Shown here one piece after another: positions 29,401-36,041 of a stretch of DNA of 36,041 nt. Position numbers and translations under genes: made by a program. Numbering within the stretch: position 1 is the first letter of the stretch; every line of letters begins with the position of its first letter. Under the pieces are notes generated by a model, which did not search any database, had not been told where the DNA came from, and saw only the letters and a list, made by a program, of their open reading frames with translations. Source of the DNA: Westiellopsis prolifica IICB1 (GTDB taxonomy: Bacteria > Cyanobacteriota > Cyanobacteriia > Cyanobacteriales > Nostocaceae); the NCBI RefSeq assembly GCF_004323185.1, contig NZ_NAPS01000001.1, forward strand, positions 2,952,602 to 2,988,642, in the 5' to 3' direction.

Positions 29401-29672
29401 AAAATCCACCGATTCTAATTCTAGATGAAGCTACTAGTTGCCTAGATAACGCCTTTAAACACCAATTTTCACAAAATCTCGCTCGCTTCCATCACTCCAG
29501 CAGCATTCCCATTCATCAAGCACGTACCATTTTCTTTGTTTCTAATAATCTTTCTACTATTCGCCATGCTGACCATGTTCTGGTTTTAGACCGAGGTATC
29601 CTTATTGAACAGGGAAATCATCAAGAATTAATGACAATTCAGGGACTTTATTACCATTTAGCTCAAAAATAA
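26493..29672 (+). CDS. hetC: HetC-like C39-peptidase ABC exporter
   Basis: A 1059-residue ABC exporter resembling HetC, needed early in heterocyst differentiation in Anabaena. Order: cyclic-nucleotide-binding-like region (about 20-250); a 50-residue Gly/Arg-rich stretch encoded by G-rich heptamers (257-308); a C39 peptidase with C356 (SSDCGAACLAM), H429 (WQGIHYVVVW) and D445 (CDPAIG); transmembrane segments (about 490-780); and an ATPase domain. Walker A GNRGAGKST (850-858) and Walker B with D978-E979 are intact. The signature reads LTGEM (954-958) where LSGGQ is usual, and the H-loop has N1018 (VSNNLS) in place of His. Such exporters cleave double-glycine leaders; ATPase activity is uncertain here. 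The hetC call rests on domain order, length and the nearby hetP. Confidence 0.88.
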   Translation: MNSYSSLRGQGESIYTNNGRFPNPKETILKLLRIATEDTTLASDFTQVWVLREFQLGDDLASCAIARQTENYDDFLFLVCQGRVRLLGFDPKLEREVSTQLLLAQQTFGVDYLFQRQSLSYRAVAASDGLLASIHVDELKQWLQELPNLKSYLQKITCDRQTLIFFKVATELRSHTSHSLQQLLPYLQQTQVSAGSTLVQATPPSKGRFWLMCGKIVSPTSEIQPPQIGEGWGYPDLTIPGWIAETDLQVYHLPQEIAEGERGLGIGDKGSGTRERGQGGHRDAGIHRSGDTRRRGYTDAGRGREQEEDPAGVSVAVSSENTHAEINFRQPRSQGWSVSKLWRRYPFIQQQSSSDCGAACLAMISLYWGKRFSLNTLRNLAQTDRMGASLSALADAAETLGYDALPVRASLGKLELQANPWIAHWQGIHYVVVWRVKGDRVLICDPAIGKRSLLREEFETHWTGYALLLFPTKHLNAQKHKKVSLGEFWHAFWHHRELLGQIVLASVLLTVFGLAAPLITQVVVDQVLPYKSSLTLNIFAFGFLFFGIWRIIVQAVRQYLLDYFSNRMDLTLLGGFISYTLRLPLEFFASRQPGDIINRIQENRKIQVFFTKQAVSTTLDALMVVVFLGLMAYYNLSLTLLVLVVILPIVIVTAATSPLLKNASRELYQKSAVQYSTIREIITGVTTVKTTAAERPMRWRWEESFTDTVQTRFRGQKLANNLQLATSLINHLGITFLLWYGATLVIGNQMSIGQFVAFNMLIGSTINPVLALVKLWDELQEVLICAERLDDVLTTQPEEHSEKPQMALPQVRGDIQFERVCFRYNANAEQDTLHNISFHIKAGQTVGIVGNRGAGKSTLVNLLGGLYRPSSGCILIDGHDIADVSPQSLRSQLGVISQDIFLFAGSILENITMFNSEISPEEAIAVAKVVEAHSFIQALPLGYDTRIGEGGMMLTGEMRQKIAIARALIKNPPILILDEATSCLDNAFKHQFSQNLARFHHSSSIPIHQARTIFFVSNNLSTIRHADHVLVLDRGILIEQGNHQELMTIQGLYYHLAQK
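27262..27412 (+). repeat. G-rich heptamer repeat tract inside hetC
   Basis: About 150 bases of GGGGATT/GGGGATC/GGGGACA-type heptamers, grading into GGAGATACACGG-like units, lie in frame within hetC between the N-terminal and C39 domains. They encode Gly-, Arg- and Asp-rich low complexity. The same heptamers occur in intergenic tracts at 20155-20185 and 36002-36041. Confidence 0.9.
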
Positions 29673-30204
29673 TTGCATCTGTAATCGCACCTATATCAAT
29701 CAGTTGTAGTGCAGAAAGGATGCAAATCATGTTTGAAGATACTTAGGAATATCAATTGCGACTCATTTTATTTGCAGTCGCGGCATTTCATGACTTCCTA
29801 CAAGCGTTAACCGCTACTTTTGCTGTGTCAAAATTTTTTTTGTGATGATTTTACTTTATTACACATATATTGTTTTAAGTGCCTTAAAAAGCATACCATA
29901 AAAGTGTAAAATCCACAACTATTTATCAGAGTATTGCGTTTATTTTCAAGTAAAATTAACAAGAGTTTCACCGTAAATTTGCAATAAAATGCTAATCTGG
30001 AAGTCTGACCAGATAAGCTTTTGGCTGGAAAAGCAAACAACATTATCTAGCAATGAAAGTAAAAAACATTATCAATTTTCCGGTCACGTAAACCTGGATG
30101 ACATCACACATGCGTATTTATATTTATCGAGAAATCATCAATAAAGTACATAATGAATTTCCCGATAGTTGAAAAAAAATACAAGGAACAAATTAATAGT
30201 GGGT

Positions 30205-30221
30205 GAGGGGCGAAACCCCTA
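30205..30221. promoter_or_regulatory. candidate HetR-binding inverted repeat
   Basis: GAGGGGCGAAACCCCTA is an inverted repeat (AGGGG/CCCCT) with the same arms and spacing as the HetR operator reported upstream of hetP in Anabaena PCC 7120 (GAGGGG-N5-CCCCTC, from memory). A TATAAT lies 35 bp downstream. Position upstream of hlyD-hetP strengthens the call. Confidence 0.6.
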
Positions 30222-30255
30222 CTGTATTTAACACTAGTGGACAAAATCTGAGTTG

Positions 30256-30261
30256 TATAAT
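30256..30261 (+). promoter_or_regulatory. candidate -10 box of the hlyD-hetP promoter
   Basis: TATAAT lies 35 bp after the putative HetR operator. No matching -35 hexamer is present at 17 bp, which fits an activator-dependent promoter. The start of transcription would be near 30268. Confidence 0.4.
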
Positions 30262-30655
30262 AATTATTTAAATAGGAAAGCATATTAACTACATTGAACG
30301 AAAAAAATGAAAAATCGGCAGATGACATTTATGGGAAAAAATAGTATAAATACGAATGTTGCCCTTGAACATCAAGAATGAATATTGTTTCATTGCTCTT
30401 GTAGATGAATAGCAGTGTTACTTAATAAACTTCTAATTTTTGGTGTAAATAACTACATAAAAAAACCAGGGGAAAGTAATTAAATTAGGAGTGAGCCTAA
30501 TATTTAAGAGGGCAAAACTGCATCTACTAAGAGCCGAACGGAGACTTATTTCATACCAATCAAAAAAGATGACCCAAGGTAAATTTTTGCCTCAGTCATT
30601 ACCTTATCAAACCTAAAACTCATACATAGTCAGGTTTCCGATTTTAGGTCAGCTC

Positions 30656-31534
30656 ATGGACAGAATCATCAGGTTAAATGCAGTCGAAGCCTCAAGCCAA
30701 TCAGGATGTTTAGAAATTAACTTACAGGACGTGCATCCCTGTTACGCTTTAACTCCTGAAATGGCATCAATCTACGGGGGTAGTGTCGCTTCACCAGAAG
30801 CGGTTTTATCAAAACTACCTAGAAATATCCAAACCGCTACAACCAAAACTTTCCAGACAGGAATTACAAGTACAAGTAATTACTCTAGATCTTTGCAAAA
30901 AGTATTAGAACAGCAGCCTTCTATTGTTCCTCACCTAATTTTGTTAGGCGGTCTAGCTTTTTTTGCAACTGTATTCACTTGGGCTTGTACTGGAAAAATA
31001 CAACAAGTCACTCAAGTTCAAGGAAAGTTTGCACTATCACAACAGCTTGCTCAACCTCAACCACCGCGAAAATCTCTTTATGAACCTGTAGATGGGGTTG
31101 TGTCCTCTTTAAATAACCCTAGTGGTGAGGAAGTTAAACCCAAGCAAATCATCGCTGAAATTACTCCAACCGATGCATCTCCAGTTTTATTGACTATACA
31201 ACCCTCCCAAAAAACAGCCTTTGTTGATCGAGGAGATTTAGTAGAAATCAAGCTCAATGTTGACTCCCAACCCCTAGAACTTGACAAGGCTGGTCAAAGC
31301 GATCGAAATCACAACATTCTCTCAGGAAAGGTTGTATCAGTCTCCAGCGATGCTCAAACAGATAAGAAATTAGGTTGGGTTCATCACTTACAAATAGCCT
31401 TGGATGGCAATAATCCAACCATCAAACTCACGGATGGACAAGTAGTTACAGCCAAAATCATTCACAATCGCCGTGTTGCAGATCTGTTCCTTAGACCAAT
31501 CAAGGAATTGCACAACAGCGAAAGCGATTTCTAA
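30656..31534 (+). CDS. short HlyD-like membrane fusion protein
   Basis: A 292-residue HlyD-family protein. It has a cytoplasmic N-terminus of about 90 residues and one membrane segment (LILLGGLAFFATVFTWAC, about 95-112). A periplasmic part follows with a biotinyl-lipoyl-like half-motif (LYEPVDGVVSSLNNPSGEEVKPKQ) and a beta-barrel-like region ending IIHNRRVADLFLRPIKEL. HlyD proteins are usually 400-480 residues and carry a long coiled-coil hairpin between the lipoyl halves. Here lipoyl leads directly into the barrel, so the hairpin that reaches a TolC-like outer-membrane channel is missing. It probably partners the HetC-like exporter encoded upstream. It lies 69 bp before hetP on the same strand, likely one transcript. 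ATG start at 30656 with AGG upstream. Confidence 0.8.
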   Translation: MDRIIRLNAVEASSQSGCLEINLQDVHPCYALTPEMASIYGGSVASPEAVLSKLPRNIQTATTKTFQTGITSTSNYSRSLQKVLEQQPSIVPHLILLGGLAFFATVFTWACTGKIQQVTQVQGKFALSQQLAQPQPPRKSLYEPVDGVVSSLNNPSGEEVKPKQIIAEITPTDASPVLLTIQPSQKTAFVDRGDLVEIKLNVDSQPLELDKAGQSDRNHNILSGKVVSVSSDAQTDKKLGWVHHLQIALDGNNPTIKLTDGQVVTAKIIHNRRVADLFLRPIKELHNSESDF

Positions 31535-31603
31535 ATTTTGATTGGGTTACTCTTCACTACAGCAACTAACACACTTATTGACTTTATCTAGGACAACAAC
31601 ACC

Positions 31604-32074
31604 ATGAACCAAAATATCTCTAGCGCTACTAGCAACTTCGAGAAAACTCTTAACCCAGAACAATTTGATCAGTTAGTTGAAGCGATTCTCGCAGGTAAGT
31701 ATTCTTGGGCTTGTGTTTTGATACTGCGTTTTGCTGGCTACAATCCTTTGCATTACATTCCTTACCGCACCTACAACCGATTGATCAAAGAAAATTCACA
31801 ACTCAAAAGAGTTAACCAACAGCGCAACGACAATCTCAAAGTTGCTAAACTACCCTCTGAGAAAAAATCTGATAGCAATCCTCCACAAAGTTGCTTAAGC
31901 AAAATTAAGGATCTTGCCTATCTGGAGGTAGTTGGTAAACAAAAAAGAGAAATTCGTGGTGGTCATCAAGATCAGTGGCTAGCAACTCAAGTTCACGAAT
32001 ATGAATCAATTCAAGCGGAACTCAGACCAGATAAGACTCAAGATTTATCATTCAAATACTGTGAAGCTAACTAA
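31604..32074 (+). CDS. hetP: heterocyst differentiation protein HetP
   Basis: A 156-residue HetP-family protein. HetP acts after HetR to commit cells to heterocyst formation in Anabaena; its biochemical activity is not established. The conserved core is [20 protein letters not shown] followed by [20 protein letters not shown] and TYNRLIKEN (residues 17-65). The C-terminal two-thirds is charged and variable, as in homologues. Length is close to the Anabaena protein. ATG start at 31604 with AGGA about 9 nt upstream. It follows the hlyD-like gene closely and lies downstream of hetC. The candidate HetR operator at 30205 would control it through a long shared transcript. Confidence 0.93.
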   Translation: MNQNISSATSNFEKTLNPEQFDQLVEAILAGKYSWACVLILRFAGYNPLHYIPYRTYNRLIKENSQLKRVNQQRNDNLKVAKLPSEKKSDSNPPQSCLSKIKDLAYLEVVGKQKREIRGGHQDQWLATQVHEYESIQAELRPDKTQDLSFKYCEAN

Positions 32075-32325
32075 ACTATCTCTTGAGTCGAGAAATTCAG
32101 AAATATACCTGGTTGAGTTTCGTATCAGCTGCCATGCTAGTACTCCACCACACAAATTATGCGGAGTTTGTAGTCAGGGCTGAAGCCTTTAAAGTAGTGA
32201 TCAAAGAGGACTAAAATTCACCCTATGGGAAGCCGCTCTCACGAGCGTCAACACTACAAACCTCCCATGACCTAACAAAATTGATGTGACAGAGTATTAG
32301 CTGCAATCTATGCTATGGCAGGCTG

Positions 32326-32449
32326 ATCAGTTATCAGTGAGTAGATTTAAAGTTATCTGGTGCTATTAGATTTATTGAGGTAGAAAAATACAATTTGTTA
32401 CTTATTTCAATTCCCTAATTTTAGTTATGGGTATTCACTGATAACTGAT
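32326..32449. repeat. 15-bp inverted repeat built from CTGATAA-type heptamers
   Basis: ATCAGTTATCAGTGA (32326-32340) and TCACTGATAACTGAT (32435-32449) are exact reverse complements separated by 94 bp. Both arms are short TTATCAG/CTGATAA repeats. It lies about 250 bp after hetP. Confidence 0.85.
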
Positions 32450-32494
32450 AAATTATAACTCTTAAAAAGATTTAATGTCTTTTCGCTAAAATCA

Positions 32495-32628
32495 GGTTAC
32501 AGATCAATACTGCTCGGATAAGACAAATCGCTTGACTTTTAAAATTTTTAGAGACGTGCCATGGCACGTCTCTAAATATTCAAAATTATGACCGATAATC
32601 CTATCCCTTGCAGTATTGGGTTACAGAT
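32495..32628. mobile_element. MITE-like element with 9-bp inverted ends and 10-bp target duplication
   Basis: CAATACTGC (32505-32513) and GCAGTATTG (32610-32618) bound a 114-bp non-coding element. GGTTACAGAT abuts both ends exactly (32495-32504, 32619-32628), a 10-bp target duplication. The centre is a perfect 30-bp palindrome (32547-32576) with core GAGACGTGCCATGGCACGTC. End sequence and architecture match the element at 8453-8578. Confidence 0.82.
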
Positions 32629-32651
32629 GTGTTCTCACAAAATAAAAAAAA

Positions 32652-32674
32652 CCCGATTTCTTGAAGAAATCAGG
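32652..32674. repeat. palindrome with core GATTTCTTGAAGAAATC
   Basis: A 23-bp palindrome with one mismatch; outer bases are CC and GG. It is a stand-alone hairpin-forming repeat between the MITE-like element and further AT-rich sequence. Confidence 0.75.
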
Positions 32675-33022
32675 GAAAATACGTCTATTATTTTTTACAT
32701 CTAAAATTCAATTATTTTCCGTAATTAATAGAAAATAATCTGCCAAAATGGCAGAGCAAAGACGATTTATTTTTATACATTAAAAATAAGAACTTAGACA
32801 TCTAATTTACCTAATAAGTTAATACTCAGGAGAAAGTAAATGAATAATTATTTATGATTGTAAAATAAAGACATTATTTTTGAATAGGCGAAATTATCAA
32901 ATAATACAGTTCAGTTAGTAAAGTCAGATTATTAATTCTTCCACTAAATCTTGTTTAGCAAAGCTTGAATTAATAAAAAACTTTACTGAACTTGTGGAAT
33001 TATCAAGAATGATTCTTACCTA

Positions 33023-33144
33023 ATACCAATTTAATATGAAGACGCATACAAAGACCCCACCCGCCCTAAGGCGCATCCTCCCCTTGCTAAGGGGAGGGTT
33101 GGGGAGGGGTAAAATTCGGGAGCAGCTTCACGAAGAATTGGTAT
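33023..33144. repeat. repeat element with ATACCAATT/AATTGGTAT ends and a CCTCCCCTT stem
   Basis: ATACCAATT (33023-33031) and AATTGGTAT (33136-33144) are inverted ends of a 122-bp unit. Inside, CCTCCCCTT (33077-33085) and AAGGGGAGG (33089-33097) form a perfect 9-bp stem with a 3-nt loop. The end motif AATTGGTAT equals most of the target duplication of the element at 8453-8578. Confidence 0.7.
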
Positions 33145-33499
33145 AAAGCTGTTACTACTGGTGGTTATTTTTCTGTTCAAGTCTAAATATTACTTACAAG
33201 AGTTACAACATTGTGGTGGATGTTGTTTTCGCAGAAATAAGTTAATACTTAAGACAACTAAGTAACAGAAAATTAAAAAGTAATAGTTAGATCATTTTTG
33301 TGGCTGGTAGGATTTATGTCTATATTTCGCTTCTCTTTCAAAAATCCTAATCCTCCCTGTTAGGGTTATACCTAGTTTTAAACTTGCTCTTTAAAGAACA
33401 AACAATCACTGGAAGCTACACAAATCTTGTAGGCTTCCATTTTTTTATCAGTAATAAGTAAGTCATACTCTAACAGGATTTTGGATTCCCTTATCAATA

Positions 33500-33570
33500 A
33501 CCAATGACAAATGACCAATGATCATTGTACAGACGCGATTTATCGCGTTTCTACCAATGACCAATGATAA
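33500..33570. repeat. CCAATGA heptamers interrupted by a dispersed palindrome
   Basis: Heptamers of the CCAATGA/CAAATGA type flank a 28-bp palindrome (33527-33554, GTACAGACGCGAT...ATCGCGTTTCTAC). The palindrome is the reverse-oriented relative of 25648-25675. The layout suggests insertion of the palindrome into an existing heptamer tract. Confidence 0.88.
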
Positions 33571-33637
33571 TTTAAAAGCGCCAAGCAGTATAAAGGTACT
33601 ACCCGGCGCTTAGAACATTGTGAGTTTTATTTTACTG

Positions 33638-33667
33638 GGAGTCTTTGAATGATTTTGACTCCTTTTT
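33638..33667 (+). terminator. weak hairpin followed by T-run
   Basis: GGAGTC (33638-33643) and GACTCC (33657-33662) are followed by TTTTT. It has terminator form, but the stem is short and no gene ends nearby. Confidence 0.25.
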
Positions 33668-34219
33668 AATATGATGGTTTATATTCAGGGTCTTTATATT
33701 AGCTGACCCCGTTTGAACAATTTCTAGTTTTGCAGAAAATTTTGATTATTTTGATTTCCTCATATTTTTTTTATTTTTTATCTATTTGTGTTTCTGGTTA
33801 TGTACTAATGTTAAGTTTTTAAATCAAAGTACTGATACTTTCATATACATTATTTTTGCTAAGGATACACGGGACTAAGAGTGTTTACGAGAGGTTGATA
33901 CAGTACAAGAGTATAGATATTCTCTATAAAGAAGGCGATCGCTTGCCATATTCGTAAGCATCGCTTAATCTAAATGTAACTAAAATTGTGCCAGCAATAA
34001 ACGCTCAAATGCTTGCCAATATTAAGTTTGCGTGTTTCACTTTCTTGTGCATCTTGGCTGAGTTTGCAAAACAGAAATTAAATTTTGCATGGGAACTCAG
34101 CTGCAAAGGTGCATGTCATCCGCTATAGTTTTGCATGTGTTTAGTAAATGATATGGCTAAAATTGACACATTTCTAAACATGCGGTAAATCAGCACACCA
34201 CAAACGTAATAAATAAATT

Positions 34220-35998
34220 ATGAAACATCAGGGTTTTCCTATTCAACAAAAAAATATTCGCTCTGTTGTTGGTAAAAACCTTTGCACTACTATGCGAGTG
34301 CCTATAACACTCACTACTTTGTTTTTACTATCTAGTGGTTCTCTGCTTTTGCCTGTTGTGGTAAACGCTGATACTACTCAAATAAATAATCAGAATACAA
34401 CTCAAACAGGAAATCAGAATACAACTCAAATAGAAATTCAAAACACAACTCAAACAGGAAATCAGAATACAACCCAAACAGGAAATCAGAATACAACTCA
34501 AGGAACACCAGTTCCGGTCACAGGAAACATTGTTTACGTTAATCCTACCAATGGTTCAGATAGCGCTGGTGCTGGTACATCACAAGCACAGCCCTATAAA
34601 ACTATTACCTATGCTCTGAGTCAAGCCCAATCAGGTACAACTGTTCAATTAGCACCTGGTACATATAACAAAGAAAGTGGAGAAGTCTTTCCACTTACAA
34701 TTAAGCAAGGTGTTACCTTACGAGGCGACCAAAATACCAGAGGTCAAGGGGTAGTGATTGTCGGTAGTGGAAAGTATGTCAGTCCGACATTTGCCAGTCA
34801 AAATGTGACTATTAAGACTGAAAACAATAGCACAATTTCAGGAGTTACAGTTACCAACCCAGATAGTCGTGGTACTGCTGTATGGGTAGAATCAACTAAT
34901 CCCACAATTACCAGTAGCGTATTTACTAATAGCGCCAGAGATGGCATTTTTGTCACGGGTAAAGGTACTCCCACCATTGAAAACAACATCTTTGTCAAAA
35001 ACACAGGTAACGGAATTTCTGTAGCTAAAACTGCTGCGGGAGTCATTCGGAATAACGTGTTTGAAGACACTGGTTTTGGCTTGGCGATTGGTGGTACTTC
35101 TACACCTTTAGTAGAAGGAAACCAGATTATCGGCAACCAAGACGGTATTTACATTAACGACACAGCCAAACCAATCCTGCGTAAAAATATTATTCAGGGT
35201 AATAAACGGGATGGTGTGGTAGCAACTATCAATGCTGCACCCGATCTGGGTACAAGCAACAGCCCTGGTGGTAATTTGATTCGTAGTAATACTCGCTATG
35301 ATCTCAACAACGCCACCAAAACTATTAAAATTTTGGCTGTTGGTAACGATATTGATACCAAGAAAATCGCTGGTTCAGTTGAATTTGTTGCTTCTAGTGT
35401 TGTAGTAGCTGGCAATTTCAAAGATGTCACAGCTACTTATTGGGCAAAACCCTACATCGAAGCTTTAGCAGCTAAGAATATTATTGCCGGTTTCCCTGAT
35501 GGAACTTTTAAACCCAATGATCCTGTAACACGCGCTCAATTTGCTGCAATAGTTACTAAAGCCTTTGCTCAAACTCAACCGAAACGTGAAGCTACTAACT
35601 TCAACGATGTAAATAGTAAATTCTGGGCTTATGATGCCATCAGAAATGCGTATAGATTCGGTTTTGTCTCTGGTTATCCCGATCGCACTTTTAAACCACA
35701 ACAACAAATTCCGCGAGTACAGGCGCTTGTCTCCTTATCCAGTGGCTTGAATTTAACTGCAAATAACCAAAATGTGCTTTCCTTCTACTCAGATGCAGCC
35801 CAAATTCCTAGCTATGCTACTAATCAAGTAGCAGCAGCAACTGTCAAAGGGTTAGTAGTCAATTATCCAAACGCTAAACAACTAAATCCCAACCGTGAAG
35901 CAACTAGGGCAGAAGTAGCAGCCTTTGTTTACCAAGCATTGGTCAACACCGGACAAGTTCAGGCTGTTTCCTCACCATATTTGGTGACAGTGCAGTAG
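34220..35998 (+). CDS. secreted beta-helix (DUF1565) protein with three C-terminal SLH domains
   Basis: A 592-residue surface protein. The N-terminus has a basic start and a hydrophobic segment (ITLTTLFLLSSGSLLLPVVV) with likely cleavage near NADTT. A Gln/Asn/Thr repeat of about five units of GNQNTTQT follows (about 55-95), encoded by 24-bp repeats. Residues about 104-345 form a DUF1565/parallel beta-helix domain (IVYVNPTNGSD, PYKTITYALSQA, GVTLRGD, then NNIF/NNVF-type coils). Three SLH motifs follow, starting near 400 (FKDVTATYWAKPYIEALAAK), 461 (FNDVNSKFWAYDAI) and 521 (FYSDAAQIPSYA); these usually bind wall polymers. The C-terminal position of the SLH block differs from cyanobacterial SLH-porins. 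The ATG at 34220 was chosen because it opens the signal peptide. A polysaccharide-related role is inferred only. Confidence 0.88.
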   Translation: MKHQGFPIQQKNIRSVVGKNLCTTMRVPITLTTLFLLSSGSLLLPVVVNADTTQINNQNTTQTGNQNTTQIEIQNTTQTGNQNTTQTGNQNTTQGTPVPVTGNIVYVNPTNGSDSAGAGTSQAQPYKTITYALSQAQSGTTVQLAPGTYNKESGEVFPLTIKQGVTLRGDQNTRGQGVVIVGSGKYVSPTFASQNVTIKTENNSTISGVTVTNPDSRGTAVWVESTNPTITSSVFTNSARDGIFVTGKGTPTIENNIFVKNTGNGISVAKTAAGVIRNNVFEDTGFGLAIGGTSTPLVEGNQIIGNQDGIYINDTAKPILRKNIIQGNKRDGVVATINAAPDLGTSNSPGGNLIRSNTRYDLNNATKTIKILAVGNDIDTKKIAGSVEFVASSVVVAGNFKDVTATYWAKPYIEALAAKNIIAGFPDGTFKPNDPVTRAQFAAIVTKAFAQTQPKREATNFNDVNSKFWAYDAIRNAYRFGFVSGYPDRTFKPQQQIPRVQALVSLSSGLNLTANNQNVLSFYSDAAQIPSYATNQVAAATVKGLVVNYPNAKQLNPNREATRAEVAAFVYQALVNTGQVQAVSSPYLVTVQ

Positions 35999-36001
35999 AG
36001 A

Positions 36002-36041
36002 GCGGGGATTGGGGATTGGGGATTGGGGATCGGGGATTGGG
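36002..36041 (+). repeat. GGGGATT heptamer repeats at the window edge
   Basis: At least five GGGGATT/GGGGATC units begin 4 bp after the SLH gene stop and run off the window. They are the same unit as the tract inside hetC. Confidence 0.95.

Larger units (their letters stand above)
29673..30655 (+). promoter_or_regulatory. 983-bp intergenic region upstream of the hlyD-like gene
   Basis: There is no credible gene. The region holds a candidate HetR operator (30205-30221) and a TATAAT box (30256-30261), so it probably promotes the hlyD-hetP unit with a leader of nearly 400 nt. Partial NtcA-like sequences GTA-N8-TAT (29681-29694) and GTA-N8-TAG (30224-30237) are each one base off the consensus. 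The hetC stop is nearly 1 kb from hlyD, so read-through from hetC is not required. Confidence 0.5.
32075..34219. other. 2.1-kb gene-free, repeat-rich region after hetP
   Basis: No ORF of useful size with a ribosome site was seen. The stretch is occupied by several repeat types, listed separately: inverted repeats (32326-32449), a MITE-like element (32495-32628), palindromes (32652-32674, 33527-33554), a third repeat element (33023-33144) and CCAATGA heptamers. The last 300 bases must hold the promoter of the SLH-domain gene, but no boxes were recognised. Confidence 0.75.

Noticed and set aside
29828-30328. Two minus-strand frames of 71 and 74 codons between hetC and the hlyD-like gene
   Set aside because: No ribosome sites, odd composition, and they cover the putative HetR operator and promoter.
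30444-30457. TGTA-N6-TACA palindrome as an NtcA site
   Set aside because: NtcA sites need eight bases between GTA and TAC; the spacing here is six.
30491-30616. 41-codon frame starting GTG before the hlyD-like gene
   Set aside because: TAGGAG overlaps the start instead of preceding it at proper spacing; no double-glycine leader or other peptide signature is present.
26493-32074. Search for a small double-glycine or RGSGR-type peptide gene near the C39 exporter
   Set aside because: No short frame with a credible ribosome site and a GG leader or RGSGR motif was seen in the spacers 25690-26492, 29673-30655 or after hetP; the substrate is probably encoded elsewhere.
32840-32857. Very short frame MNNYL with a strong AGGAGA ribosome site
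   Set aside because: Five codons only; there is no downstream gene that such a leader peptide could regulate, so the match is probably chance.
1-36041. tRNA or rRNA genes and transposase genes
   Set aside because: No T-loop consensus with a matching cloverleaf, no rRNA-like sequence and no transposase frame was found on either strand.

Overview
The window comes from the chromosome of a filamentous, heterocyst-forming cyanobacterium of the Nostocales. Four things point there: RNA polymerase beta-prime split into rpoC1 and rpoC2, with a large insertion in the rpoC2 trigger loop; a hetC-like and a hetP-like gene, families tied to heterocyst differentiation; many HIP1 octamers (GCGATCGC); and abundant heptanucleotide tandem repeats and small palindromic repeats typical of Nostoc-type genomes.

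Left part (1-20029, nearly all on the minus strand) is housekeeping. It holds an isiC-like alpha/beta hydrolase with an unusual nucleophile elbow, flavodoxin isiB, rimM, an SH3-domain protein directly after a UbiD-family decarboxylase, a universal stress protein, hisD, and the cluster rpsT-tatD-rpoB-rpoC1-rpoC2, which ends in a strong terminator. The rpsT, rpoB and rpoC1 genes all stop at a TAG that is also the first unit of a heptamer repeat tract.

Middle part (20030-25700) is accessory. It holds a GIY-YIG domain protein, an unrecognised 304-residue protein next to a hicB-hicA toxin-antitoxin pair, an isolated XRE/HigA-like regulator, and a GH116 glycosidase whose last codons lie in a dispersed palindrome.

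Right part (25700-36041, plus strand) is a developmental and cell-surface region. A HetC-like C39-peptidase ABC exporter with non-canonical signature and H-loop motifs is followed by a short HlyD-like protein that lacks the usual coiled-coil hairpin, then by hetP. An inverted repeat resembling the HetR operator known from Anabaena hetP lies upstream of the hlyD-like gene, with a possible -10 box, so hlyD-hetP may form a HetR-controlled unit. After a 2.1-kb gene-free stretch full of repeats comes a secreted beta-helix protein with three C-terminal SLH domains.

The main non-genic finding is a family of roughly 106-114 bp MITE-like elements. Two copies have terminal inverted repeats beginning CAATAC, exact 10-bp target duplications and a central palindrome. 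That palindrome resembles separate small palindromes elsewhere in the window, including within intergenic heptamer tracts and the end of the GH116 gene. No tRNA, rRNA, CRISPR array or transposase gene was seen.
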